Source of the DNA: Bdellovibrionaceae bacterium UBA2316
GTDB lineage: Bacteria; Bdellovibrionota; Bdellovibrionia; Bdellovibrionales; Bdellovibrionaceae
DNA: 14,339 nt
Direction: 5' to 3'
NCBI GenBank assembly: GCA_002345205.1
Contig: DDVI01000046.1
Location: 1 to 14,339 of the forward strand
Within the stretch, counting starts at the first letter, position 1. Each line of letters starts with the position of its first letter. The translations under genes were made by a program, and so were the position numbers. Positions 7,716 through 13,957 of this stretch are shown here, piece after piece. The notes beneath the pieces are model-generated. The model saw only the letters and a program-made list of their open reading frames with translations, had not been told where the DNA came from and searched no databases.

Positions 7716-8872
7716 ACCATTATTTTGATGAAAAGAAAAATAAAAAACTTTATAAAATCAGAGTCGTTAGAAAAAGTATGAACAATCCGAGTGTTGTAAT
7801 TACAAAGAGAGCTTTTGGAATTGAATCAATTACGGAAGCTCAAAAAGTGGAAAAAAAACTTAACTTGCAAGCAGAACGCGAACTTTTTGAATCTGAAAAT
7901 AAAAGCTGTGTTTGGGGAAACCTTTTAGATGAATGGGAAAAATCTTCTTTAAGCGGCGATATTTTCTCAAAACAGCTAAATGCTCAGACGATTCGCGATT
8001 ATGCATTTGTTATTCGCACCTACACTCTCGAATGGCTTAAGCTAAGAGTTGACGAAATTGACAAGGCTAAGGCGTGGCTAGTTTTGGAAAAAGTTGAACG
8101 TGAGGTCTCGGTCTCAAGACGAAAACGGCTTAGAACTGCTATTGATGCCGTATTCTCTTGGGGGTTTTTGTCGGGGCGAATTAAAGGGGCTCATCATATT
8201 CCAACAGAAGGCTATAAAAGCTTTCGGAAGGATGAGGAAAAGCTACCTGAAATTTTGACTCTAGATGAAATTAGGACTTTGCTAAGTTACGCCAAAGAAA
8301 TTAATCATCCGTGGTATCCACACTGGGCATTGGCTTTACTCACTGGAATGCGTAGTGGTGAACTATATGCTCTTGAATGGGATAGTGTCGATTTCGAGAA
8401 CAGAATGATTTACGTTCATAGAAATTGGACTAACCGAACTGGTTTTGGTCCAACAAAAGGTCGATATTGGCGGGCAGTTCCTATGAGTGAAGAATTGGTT
8501 TCTTTATTAAAAGAACAAAAGATAGCTCGGGGAAATGAAAAATCTGTTCTTCATCGATTTAATTTGTGGACTAAAGGTCAACAGGCTGAAATTTTGAGAG
8601 AGTTTTGCGTTGGTTCAGGAATAACTTCGGTTAGGTTTCATACATTAAGAGCGTGCTTTGCTACCCAACTTATAAAAGATGGTGTGGCGCCGGCAGTCGT
8701 CATGAAAATTGCCGGATGGAAAGATCTTAAAACAATGCAACGATATATAAGATTAGCTGGCATCGAGGTAAAAGGAGCAACTAACAATTTGAAACTTCTA
8801 CCGGAAGCAGCCGTAATGGGAAGAGTTGTAAATTTGTTTGCGGATCCCGGTACACAAAATAGCAGCACCTAA
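7706..8872 (+). CDS. Tyrosine recombinase (phage-type integrase)
   Basis: Site-specific recombinase of 388 residues, a full length for the family. The N-terminal part (1-60) looks like an arm-binding domain. Residues 68-165 fit the SAM-like core-binding domain, and about 180-360 is the catalytic domain. Visible catalytic residues are R216 (LLTGMRSGEL), K251 (PTKGRYWRAVPM), H312 and R315 (FHTLRACF), W338 in the second-histidine position (AGWKDLKT; tryptophan is also found there in Cre) and nucleophile Y347 (MQRYIRLAG). ATG 7706 follows AAGGAG at good spacing and overlaps the excisionase-like gene. The gene points towards a candidate attachment core 80 bp downstream (8952-8966), the usual layout for elements that insert at tRNA 3' ends. 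It appears intact. Confidence 0.9.
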   Translation: MAINHYFDEKKNKKLYKIRVVRKSMNNPSVVITKRAFGIESITEAQKVEKKLNLQAERELFESENKSCVWGNLLDEWEKSSLSGDIFSKQLNAQTIRDYAFVIRTYTLEWLKLRVDEIDKAKAWLVLEKVEREVSVSRRKRLRTAIDAVFSWGFLSGRIKGAHHIPTEGYKSFRKDEEKLPEILTLDEIRTLLSYAKEINHPWYPHWALALLTGMRSGELYALEWDSVDFENRMIYVHRNWTNRTGFGPTKGRYWRAVPMSEELVSLLKEQKIARGNEKSVLHRFNLWTKGQQAEILREFCVGSGITSVRFHTLRACFATQLIKDGVAPAVVMKIAGWKDLKTMQRYIRLAGIEVKGATNNLKLLPEAAVMGRVVNLFADPGTQNSST

Positions 8873-8898
8873 TAGGCCAAAATACAGAGACTTTTACA

Positions 8899-8920
8899 AG
8901 GTGACAGTTGGGTGTCACCT
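8899..8920. repeat. Perfect inverted repeat after the recombinase gene
   Basis: AGGTGACA (8899-8906) and TGTCACCT (8913-8920) form an 8-bp stem with loop GTTGGG, 26 bp after the recombinase stop. No T-run follows, so it is a poor candidate for a Rho-independent terminator. Its position beside the attachment core makes a protein-binding role possible. Confidence 0.6.
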
Positions 8921-8954
8921 AGTTCTTAAGTAGTTGATTTTACTGAGAACTAGG
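8918..8954. repeat. Second inverted repeat abutting the attachment core
   Basis: CCTAGTTCT (8918-8926) and AGAACTAGG (8946-8954) are exact reverse complements separated by 19 bp; inside them AGTA/TACT can also pair. The right arm runs into the 15-bp shared sequence at 8952-8966. This arrangement fits recombinase or accessory-protein binding at an attachment site, or a structured 3' end of the recombinase mRNA. Confidence 0.55.
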
Positions 8955-8966
8955 CACCACCTCCAA
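8952..8966 (+). repeat. Candidate attachment core, left copy
   Basis: AGGCACCACCTCCAA is identical to 14020-14034 in the same orientation. In the right-hand copy it is the 3' end of a tRNA-Cys-like sequence: end of the T stem, acceptor strand, U73 and CCA. Here no tRNA body precedes it. A tRNA 3' end duplicated next to a tyrosine recombinase is the usual trace of integration. Confidence 0.65.
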
Positions 8967-9088
8967 ATTATTTCTTAGTTTGGTTTCAAGATTAGATAAC
9001 TCCGCGAAAATAAATAACAAAGGTTTCAACAGTTTAGCTAAGTCGATTTTTGAGAATCATCACTCCAAATCACGAAGTATCACAGATG

Positions 9089-9121
9089 TTGGCTACTTTT
9101 TGGCTACCGTTTGGCTACTTT
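9089..9121 (+). repeat. Three tandem 11-bp direct repeats
   Basis: TTGGCTAC occurs at 9089, 9100 and 9111, exactly 11 bp apart, with units TTGGCTACTTT, TTGGCTACCGT and TTGGCTACTTT. The spacing of one helical turn puts all copies on the same DNA face, as in protein-binding arrays. They lie about 125 bp from the candidate attachment core, so integrase arm-type sites or excisionase sites are the most likely reading. Replication iterons are less likely because no replication gene is present. Confidence 0.75.
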
Positions 9122-9188
9122 TCTAGAGCTGTTTCTGAGGTCGTAAGTCCGTTTTGATTTGTCGAGAGCCTCACACAATGGAGGTTTT

Positions 9189-9365
9189 ATGACAGGAGTA
9201 GTTCAATTCATGCGTGGCTTAGTGATGGCAGCGCTTCTCTTAAGTGCCGCTGGCACTTTAGTAGAAGCCACTGGCATCGTAGGCCGTGAAGCAGCCAAAG
9301 CTCATCAGCGAGGTGGCATTAAGTTCAAGTGGCTCAACCAACAACTTGTTGGGGGTGGTCAATGA
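9189..9365 (+). CDS. Small membrane-associated protein of unknown function (58 aa)
   Basis: ATG 9189 is preceded by GGAGG at 9180-9184, a strong ribosome binding site that decides against more upstream starts. The product has one hydrophobic segment (FMRGLVMAALLLSAAGTLV), then a basic, glycine-rich tail. It may be a single-pass inner membrane protein or an exported peptide. The stop overlaps the start of the next small gene (ATGA), so both form one translation unit. I recognise no family. Confidence 0.55.
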   Translation: MTGVVQFMRGLVMAALLLSAAGTLVEATGIVGREAAKAHQRGGIKFKWLNQQLVGGGQ

Positions 9366-9568
9366 GTCGGGAACTTGATTTCGAAAAACTAAGAATCTTG
9401 GCTTACAAAGTTAGATGTCTTGGATATTTTCTGGAAACTCAAGATCCCAACCACGCTTGTCCAGCGGACTTCGATGAAGTTCAATATGGGTTTTCACTTA
9501 TTGTAAACGAAATAGCTGCGGAAATGGTGGCGATAAGTGAGGCTGTTGGAAAACCTAAAGAAAGTTAA
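9362..9568 (+). CDS. Small acidic protein of unknown function (68 aa)
   Basis: The start ATG at 9362 overlaps the TGA of the preceding 58-aa gene, and GGGGGTGG just before it serves as the ribosome binding site. The product (SRELDFEKLRILAYKVRCLG, then ACPADFDEVQYGFSLIVNEIAAEM) is soluble, acidic and mostly helical by pattern, with two cysteines. No known domain is recognised. Strong coupling to the previous gene and a good terminator directly after it argue that it is a real gene. It lies between the recombination sites and the sigma-factor operon. Confidence 0.6.
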   Translation: MSRELDFEKLRILAYKVRCLGYFLETQDPNHACPADFDEVQYGFSLIVNEIAAEMVAISEAVGKPKES

Positions 9569-9572
9569 ACAC

Positions 9573-9609
9573 AAAGAGGGTTCGTGCTTACGAACGGACC
9601 CTCTTTAAT
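9573..9609. terminator. Bidirectional terminator between converging genes
   Basis: AAAGAGGGT (9573-9581) pairs with ACCCTCTTT (9598-9606), and inside TCGT/ACGA pairs around GCTT. The A-rich left flank and T-rich right end let it work in both directions. It sits 5 bp after the 68-aa gene and 6 bp beyond the stop of the minus-strand membrane protein gene. Confidence 0.8.
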
Positions 9610-9614
9610 AAATA

Positions 9615-10151
9615 TTAAACAACCGAAAGCACTCGTCTGATTCGATAGCTACCTTCAATCGAAATAAATCCTCCGATCAAAGCACCAACTATCCATAACA
9701 GCATAAAAGTTCCAACCAATTCGGCTCCAAAGAAATGGAAAGCCGCCAATGAAACAAGACCTATGATTCCTGTTTGCAGCCATTCATAGCGTTTAACAGC
9801 TTCAACTTCTTCAAGTGTTAAAACCACATTCGCTAACAAATAGGTTGTCATCATAAAGAACACACCACACAGAAGCATACAGAAGTTGTGACCTGCGATT
9901 CTCATAAACCAATCTGTAAGAGACTGCTGAGTATTAAAAGGGTTCAGTCCGAACTGATTGCAAACAGCTAATGACAGAGATCCTACAATGGCATGAACGC
10001 CAGCAACCTTTCCGAATACCATCCAAGGACTTGGGAACAATCGTTTCTTAAGATTTGAATAAGCAGATGCCGGAACCTGAACTTGCTCAGATTTAATATT
10101 TGAAAATTCAGTAAACTCTTTGAGCCATTCATTTTTTTGACCTAAATCCAT
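9615..10151 (-). CDS. Multi-pass membrane protein, probable anti-sigma partner
   Basis: Product of 178 residues with a hydrophilic N-terminus of about 50 residues followed by about four membrane segments (near WMVFGKVAGVHAIVGSLSLAV, NFCMLLCGVFFMMTTYLLANVV, GIIGLVSLAAFHFF and GTFMLLWIVGALIGG). I chose ATG 10151: it lies 1 bp after the sigma gene's TAG and has AAGAAAGGA upstream, within the end of the sigma gene. A TTG at 10208 is in frame but would overlap the sigma gene. A membrane protein with a cytoplasmic N-terminus, coupled to a sigma-70-family gene, usually holds the factor inactive until a signal arrives. That role is inferred from position, because no zinc anti-sigma motif (HxxxCxxC) is visible. 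Confidence 0.65.
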   Translation of the reverse strand: MDLGQKNEWLKEFTEFSNIKSEQVQVPASAYSNLKKRLFPSPWMVFGKVAGVHAIVGSLSLAVCNQFGLNPFNTQQSLTDWFMRIAGHNFCMLLCGVFFMMTTYLLANVVLTLEEVEAVKRYEWLQTGIIGLVSLAAFHFFGAELVGTFMLLWIVGALIGGFISIEGSYRIRRVLSVV

Positions 10152-10152
10152 A

Positions 10153-10689
10153 CTAATTTTCCTTTCTTCCCAAAGCCTGTCTAATTTTTTTAATTCCTCG
10201 ACTGACAAGCTGTCTGGCGTTTTCAGGAGAAGTCGATAAACGCTCTGCTATTTCTTCAAATGTTTTTTCGTCGTATACCCGCAAGCATAGAGCTTCGCTT
10301 TGAGCTTGAGGTAAAGCAGCAACCATGCCCTCTAGATCTTGTTCGATTACCGAAGGACCTGTTGCAGCTACTTTATCAAATTCAGCATTCTCAACTGGAT
10401 CTTCTAAATTTTTCTTTTTAGCAAAATCCAGAAGGACTGAACGCGTGATTGAAAACAGCCAAGGAAAAAAAGGCAGAGTCGAATTATACAAATGTTTCGA
10501 GCGGTGAAGTTTGAAAAAGACTTCTTGTAACAGATCTTCAGCTTCTTTCTTTTTAATTAATCTTTTTGAAAGAAAACCGAAAACACGACTCGAATGCCTT
10601 TCAAACAAAACATCAAAAGCAGCCGTATGGCCATTTTGATAGCTCTGCATAAGCGCCTCATCTGACTTTGTTTTCCAGTCTGTGGACAT
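10153..10689 (-). CDS. ECF-type sigma-70-family RNA polymerase sigma factor
   Basis: Alternative sigma factor of 178 residues, the usual size for the group. Region 2 runs from FDVLFERHSSRVFGFLSKRL through EAEDLLQEVFFKLH to PWLFSITRSVLLDFAKKK. Region 4 is in the C-terminal third (LEGMVAALPQAQSEALCLRV, FEEIAERLSTSPENARQLVSRG, with the DNA-binding helix-turn-helix). No region 3 lies between them, which marks an ECF-like factor. ATG 10689 is chosen because GGAAGGA lies just before it; a TTG at 10701 would overlap that site. It is first in an operon with the membrane protein gene and diverges from the envelope metal genes, which are its likely targets. Confidence 0.85.
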   Translation of the reverse strand: MSTDWKTKSDEALMQSYQNGHTAAFDVLFERHSSRVFGFLSKRLIKKKEAEDLLQEVFFKLHRSKHLYNSTLPFFPWLFSITRSVLLDFAKKKNLEDPVENAEFDKVAATGPSVIEQDLEGMVAALPQAQSEALCLRVYDEKTFEEIAERLSTSPENARQLVSRGIKKIRQALGRKEN

Positions 10690-10712
10690 CAATCCTTCCA
10701 ATAGGGATTACG

Positions 10713-10741
10713 ATAATAAAGGTACATTTGTGACATCTCAA
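10713..10741 (-). promoter_or_regulatory. Sigma-70-type promoter of the sigma-factor operon
   Basis: On the minus strand TTGAGA (10736-10741) and TATTAT (10713-10718) are separated by 17 bp, close to the housekeeping consensus TTGACA-17-TATAAT. It lies 24 bp before the start codon at 10689, and the ribosome binding site GGAAGGA sits between. Confidence 0.55.
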
Positions 10742-10771
10742 ATTGAAACTTAAAAACCCAATAGTTTCAAT
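10742..10771. promoter_or_regulatory. Perfect inverted repeat in the divergent promoter region
   Basis: ATTGAAACT (10742-10750) and AGTTTCAAT (10763-10771) are exact reverse complements with a 12-bp spacer, directly next to the -35 box of the sigma operon. It could be an operator. Both arms also contain GAAACT, similar to the GAAC-type -35 elements of ECF promoters, so it might be an ECF promoter element usable in both directions. These two readings cannot be separated by eye. Confidence 0.5.
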
Positions 10772-10844
10772 CATTTAATGAATTCACCAGGTGGCTGTCA
10801 CAATTTTAATATCTCGCTCGTATTCATTTTTAGGAGTCACACCA

Positions 10845-11483
10845 ATGAGAATACTTATCCAATGGCTAGCGATGATATGTTTGGTTTCGCCTTTGGCCCA
10901 AGCCCACCCAGTTTCCTATAAAGATGCTGTCGGGCTCATGTCTTACAATTCGCCTGAAATGAATGAGATCCTACTGACTTATTCACTGACACCACATTTT
11001 GCAGTGGCAGGAACTTATCTTCGAGATTCGAAATCTGAGTTTTATATACCGCGAGTGAACTTTCTTTTAAAACGATGGAATAATGAAGATTCCCAGGGAA
11101 ATATCTATCTCAGTGGTGGCGCTGGATATGAAAAATTTGCGTCTAAAAATTATGGTGTAAGCCTCGGTGAATTTGTCGCTGATTGGGAAAGTCGAAAATA
11201 CTACATCTATTTTGATCATCTGTATTTAAATCGCTCGAATAGCGACAATGTTCTTCTCCCAGATCGTGACTACAATCATTCAAAATTACGAGTGGGAACA
11301 GCGCCTTTTTTAGCAGACTACAGTGATCTGAATGTTTGGCTAATTTTGCAGGGAGAAAAACACCTAGATGAGTCCAATATCGAAATGACTCAATTTTTGA
11401 GATTTTATATCAAAAATACTCTCTGGGAAGTCGGGGCAAGATTCGATGGCGGCTGGGCTTTTAACTATATGGTGCATTTTTAA
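10845..11483 (+). CDS. Exported outer-membrane beta-barrel-like protein, first gene of metal operon
   Basis: Product of 212 residues from ATG 10845, preceded by TAGGAGT. The signal peptide (ILIQWLAMICLVSPLAQA) is followed by many alternating hydrophobic and aromatic stretches, with a C-terminal phenylalanine (FNYMVHF), the usual end of outer membrane barrel proteins. No named family is recognised. It is first in a tight operon with the MerP-like, MerT-like and cupredoxin genes: the next start is 10 bp downstream, and that gene's ribosome binding site TAAGGAGT includes this stop codon. An outer membrane role in metal passage or sensing is inferred from this context only. It diverges from the sigma factor/membrane partner operon. 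Confidence 0.7.
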   Translation: MRILIQWLAMICLVSPLAQAHPVSYKDAVGLMSYNSPEMNEILLTYSLTPHFAVAGTYLRDSKSEFYIPRVNFLLKRWNNEDSQGNIYLSGGAGYEKFASKNYGVSLGEFVADWESRKYYIYFDHLYLNRSNSDNVLLPDRDYNHSKLRVGTAPFLADYSDLNVWLILQGEKHLDESNIEMTQFLRFYIKNTLWEVGARFDGGWAFNYMVHF

Positions 11484-11493
11484 GGAGTCTTTT

Positions 11494-11775
11494 ATGAAAA
11501 AATTAATTCTTTCAACTCTTCTGATGATCGTAACTAATATTGCCTTCGCTGGAGAAGAACTCATAGTCGGTGTTAAAGGAATGGTGTGTGCTTTTTGCGC
11601 TCAAGGGATTGAGAAAAAATTTATGGCTCAGCCCGAAGTTGCAAAAGTCGAAGTCAGCCTTACTAACAAGTACGTTAAGCTCAACTTCAAAGATGGAAAG
11701 CGACTAACAAACGAAAAAATTACGGAGCTTTTAAAGGATTCGGGCTACGAAGCAAATTTTGAGGAGAAAAAATGA
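11494..11775 (+). CDS. Periplasmic MerP-like heavy-metal-binding protein (HMA domain)
   Basis: Product of 93 residues with a signal peptide (residues 1-19, LILSTLLMIVTNIAFA), then one heavy-metal-associated domain with the ferredoxin-like pattern beta-alpha-beta-beta-alpha-beta. The metal site is GMVCAFCAQGI with C32 and C35, which in MerP, CopZ and related proteins binds a soft metal ion through two thiolates. The usual form is GMTCxxC. ATG 11494 follows TAAGGAGT. It overlaps the next gene by ATGA. The context, a MerT-like membrane protein directly downstream and a cupredoxin after it, suggests mercury or copper; no mercuric reductase gene is present, so the metal is undecided. Confidence 0.82.
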   Translation: MKKLILSTLLMIVTNIAFAGEELIVGVKGMVCAFCAQGIEKKFMAQPEVAKVEVSLTNKYVKLNFKDGKRLTNEKITELLKDSGYEANFEEKK

Positions 11776-12143
11776 GCAAGCTTCGTGATGGATTTGTTAA
11801 TTACTTCACGCTTTTTGGATCAATGAGTACACTGATCTGCTGTGCACTTCCGGCTTTAATCGTAAGCTTAGGTCTGGGCGCGGTAATGGCCGGTCTTGCA
11901 TCTAATATTCCGGGTTTAATTTGGATCTCTGAAAACAAAATGATCGTTTTTAGCATTGCGGGAATAATGTTGGCTGGAAATGGACTCTTGATGTGGTTCA
12001 ATCGGAATGCTCCGTGTCCTATTGATCCAAAACTGCGAGACGCTTGTATCAAGGGCCGAAAAACAAGTAAGATTTTCTACAGCATAAGCATCTTGATCTA
12101 TTTGATCGGTTTCGCTTTCGCCTATATTGCTCCAAACATCTAA
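11772..12143 (+). CDS. MerT-like heavy-metal membrane transporter
   Basis: Product of 123 residues with about three membrane segments (near STLICCALPALIVSLGLGAV, MIVFSIAGIMLAGNGLLMWF and IFYSISILIYLIGFAFAYI). A cysteine pair C23-C24 in the first segment (ICCALP) and two more cysteines in the loop after the second segment (C82, C92) match the plan of MerT-type mercury transporters, which take the ion from MerP and pass it across the inner membrane. The start overlaps the MerP-like gene by four bases, so both are made together. Similarity to MerT is by layout and motif; the metal could be copper or another thiophilic ion, because no merA or merR is present. Confidence 0.7.
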   Translation: MSKLRDGFVNYFTLFGSMSTLICCALPALIVSLGLGAVMAGLASNIPGLIWISENKMIVFSIAGIMLAGNGLLMWFNRNAPCPIDPKLRDACIKGRKTSKIFYSISILIYLIGFAFAYIAPNI

Positions 12144-12154
12144 AGGAAGGTTTT

Positions 12155-12490
12155 ATGAAAAATTTATTTTTTGCTTCGCTGATCACTTTAACTTTTGGCA
12201 CAGCTCATGCTGCTGGCAAAGAAGTAAAAGAAGAGATCAAAGTTCAAGTTACTGAGAATGGATTTGAGCCATCGCAGATTAAAGCAAAAGCTGGCGCTCA
12301 TGTTGTGATGAAAGTTACAAGAACAACCGACAATACCTGTGCGACTGCAATTCAATTTAAAGAAAAGAAAATTAAGAAAGACTTGCCTTTGAACAAGGAG
12401 ATCAGCGTTGATCTTGGGACTTTAAAAAAAGGTGACATTACTTTTGCCTGTGGAATGGATATGCTATCAGGACATATCGTAGCGGAATGA
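12155..12490 (+). CDS. Periplasmic cupredoxin-like copper-binding protein
   Basis: Product of 111 residues with a signal peptide (NLFFASLITLTFGTAHA) and a single cupredoxin-type domain (VQVTENGFEPSQIKAKAGAH, then a Greek-key-like series). The likely metal ligands are C62 (DNTCATAIQF) and the C-terminal cluster C99, M101, M103 and H107 in ACGMDMLSGHI. The CGMxM pattern is known from small cupredoxin domains linked to copper export ATPases and copper operons. ATG 12155 follows AAGGAAGG, 11 bp after the MerT-like gene. Its presence at the end of the operon makes copper the best guess for at least part of the system. It converges with the arsenic genes. Confidence 0.75.
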   Translation: MKNLFFASLITLTFGTAHAAGKEVKEEIKVQVTENGFEPSQIKAKAGAHVVMKVTRTTDNTCATAIQFKEKKIKKDLPLNKEISVDLGTLKKGDITFACGMDMLSGHIVAE

Positions 12491-12496
12491 TATCTA

Positions 12497-13150
12497 TTAA
12501 GTTTTTGTTTTGATAAAAAAGCGCGAACCATAGGCCGCCAATATGGCGCCCCCGAATTGAGCTGTGATAAACGCGGGGGCTCCGCTCAATTGAATTCCCG
12601 TAAAGGTGTTTGTAAAACTTCTAGCGATTGTCACTGCCGGATTTGCAAATGACGTGGAAGACGTGCACCAGTAAGCCGATGTTATGAACAACGCAACTGC
12701 CGCCGGAGTTGTATTAACGTTTCGACGCCCTGAGAGCGCGATGACGAGTACAAGGCCGAAGGTCGCAATAAATTCCGAAACAAAAAAACGAAGTTCTCCT
12801 CGGTCGCGGCTTGAGATTTGAATCAGTGCTTGGCCGAAAATAAAATGCGTAGTCACAACTCCTATGAATCCGCCGCAAATTTGCGATAAAGAATATCCGG
12901 CGAACTCTTTTGGCGTCATACGCTTCCAAAGCAGTTCTGCGAGGCTCACGGCTGGGTTAAAATGGGCTCCCGAGATAGGCCCAAAAGTTTGAATTAAAGC
13001 ATAGAGGCCAGCCCCAGTCGCGATTGAATTGGCTAGTAATGCAATCCCAGCATTTCCGTTAGAAAGAGACTCTCCCATGATTCCCGAACCAACAATAACG
13101 ATCAGAAGTGCTGCCGTCCCCAGAAATTCGGCGATTAGACGTTGGATCAC
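12497..13150 (-). CDS. aqpS: Aquaglyceroporin-type arsenite channel (AqpS-like)
   Basis: Major intrinsic protein family channel of 217 residues with six membrane segments and two half-helix motifs: NPA at 65-67 (AHFNPAVSL) and NPA at 170-172 (SFANPAVTIARS). In place of the short NPARSxG spacing of ordinary aquaporins, the arginine follows five residues after the second NPA (R177), as in MIP proteins found in ars operons. There the channel lets arsenite made by ArsC leave down its gradient, as described for AqpS of Sinorhizobium. The start is GTG 13150, overlapping the TGA of arsC, so the two are translationally coupled. No ArsB or Acr3 pump gene is in the window, so this channel appears to be the only arsenite exit. 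Confidence 0.85.
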   Translation of the reverse strand: MIQRLIAEFLGTAALLIVIVGSGIMGESLSNGNAGIALLANSIATGAGLYALIQTFGPISGAHFNPAVSLAELLWKRMTPKEFAGYSLSQICGGFIGVVTTHFIFGQALIQISSRDRGELRFFVSEFIATFGLVLVIALSGRRNVNTTPAAVALFITSAYWCTSSTSFANPAVTIARSFTNTFTGIQLSGAPAFITAQFGGAILAAYGSRFFIKTKT

Positions 13151-13566
13151 TGGTTCAATCCTTTTTTAAACTGCAACAGACGCTCACGAATGTTATCTCG
13201 TGCATCACGGAAGCGACCGAGCATGACTTCATCTGAAAGAGGTTCTTTGCTTGCCGGATCAGGAAATGGCCAATGAAGTTTTTCTGCTTTTGGCGCAACC
13301 ATAATCGGACAAACTTCTTCAGCGCATAGAGTGACGATATAATTGATCCCAACGATGAATTTTGGTGAAAGCTCGTCGACGGACTTCGAGTATTGCTTTG
13401 AGATATCAACGTCAACCTCCTTCATAACCTGAATGGCAAAAGGATTTAATTTTCCCGGGTGAGATCCCGCACTTTGAATCTCGGCATCCGGAAAAATTTG
13501 GCGGGCTAAGCCCTCTGCAAGTTGACTGCGTGCTGAGTTTGCGACGCACATAAATAGAATTTTCAT
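13147..13566 (-). CDS. arsC: Arsenate reductase, low-molecular-weight phosphatase type
   Basis: Reduces arsenate to arsenite in the cytoplasm, in the family related to low-molecular-weight tyrosine phosphatases. The catalytic P-loop is C7-x5-R13 (MCVANSARSQ); the acid aspartate is probably D103 (FPDPAS). Two further cysteines, C81 and C86 (TLCAEEVC), correspond to the resolving pair of thioredoxin-linked ArsC. The loop has Ala12 where many relatives have Cys (NSCRS). The length of 139 residues is typical. ATG 13566 follows AAGG at 8 bp. It is first in a two-gene operon with the arsenite channel and diverges from arsR across about 23 bp, a compact regulatory arrangement. Confidence 0.9.
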   Translation of the reverse strand: MKILFMCVANSARSQLAEGLARQIFPDAEIQSAGSHPGKLNPFAIQVMKEVDVDISKQYSKSVDELSPKFIVGINYIVTLCAEEVCPIMVAPKAEKLHWPFPDPASKEPLSDEVMLGRFRDARDNIRERLLQFKKGLNQ

Positions 13567-13584
13567 ACATTTACCTTGTCTTTA

Positions 13585-13600
13585 ATCGTATGTTTACGAT
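13585..13600. promoter_or_regulatory. Likely ArsR operator between arsC and arsR
   Basis: ATCGTA (13585-13590) and TACGAT (13595-13600) form a perfect inverted repeat with a 4-bp spacer in the divergent arsR/arsC region. ArsR-family repressors bind such palindromes over promoters. TATGAT at 13602-13607 could be the -10 of arsR. Position and symmetry support an operator; the match to a specific ArsR site is inferred. Confidence 0.6.
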
Positions 13601-13949
13601 ATATGATGAATATATGGCATTGCCAAGAGTAAATGAGTTTCTTGACCGAGATCTGAAGATCGCCGATTTTGCGAAAGCTCTTTCGCATCCGGCGCGCGTT
13701 GCAATCTTAAAAGTGCTAGCAGAAAAGCGGGAGTGCATCTGCGGAGAGCTTGTTGACGATTTACCGCTAGCTCAATCGACAGTAAGTCAGCACTTGAAGG
13801 CGCTAAAAGAAATAGGCCTAATCAAAGGAACGATTGATGGGCCGCGTTCTAGATACTGTATCGACTGGAAAGTATTCGAGCGGTATTTACGCGAAGTAGA
13901 TTCTTGGTCCGAAAAGATGCTTAAGCTTCGTCAGGATAATTGCTGTTAA
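13590..13949 (+). CDS. arsR: ArsR-family metalloregulatory repressor
   Basis: Winged helix-turn-helix repressor (FAKALSHPARVAILKVLAE, then AQSTVSQHLKALKEIGLIKG as the recognition region and a wing GTIDGPRSRY). Cysteines likely to bind arsenite are C49 and C51 (RECICGEL, in the helix that carries CxC in ArsR proteins) and perhaps C90 or the C-terminal C118-C119. Arsenite binding would release DNA and allow expression of arsC and the channel. The first ATG (13590) lies inside the operator palindrome and has no ribosome binding site, so the in-frame ATG at 13614 (MALPRVNEFL) is a likelier start, possibly on a nearly leaderless message if TATGAT at 13602-13607 is the -10. The gene diverges from arsC. 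Confidence 0.88.
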   Translation: MFTIYDEYMALPRVNEFLDRDLKIADFAKALSHPARVAILKVLAEKRECICGELVDDLPLAQSTVSQHLKALKEIGLIKGTIDGPRSRYCIDWKVFERYLREVDSWSEKMLKLRQDNCC

Positions 13950-13957
13950 TTTCACAC

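Noticed and set aside
8899..8920. Rho-independent terminator of the recombinase gene
   Set aside because: The stem is perfect but is followed by AGTTCTTAAG without a T-run, so I list it only as an inverted repeat.
9089..9121. CRISPR array or plasmid replication iterons
   Set aside because: The repeats are only 11 bp with 3-bp variable parts and no spacers, and no cas or replication initiator gene is nearby.
12714..12929. Minus-strand 71-codon frame inside the aquaporin region
   Set aside because: It is an out-of-frame reading of the aquaporin gene, whose two NPA motifs and membrane segments fix the correct frame.
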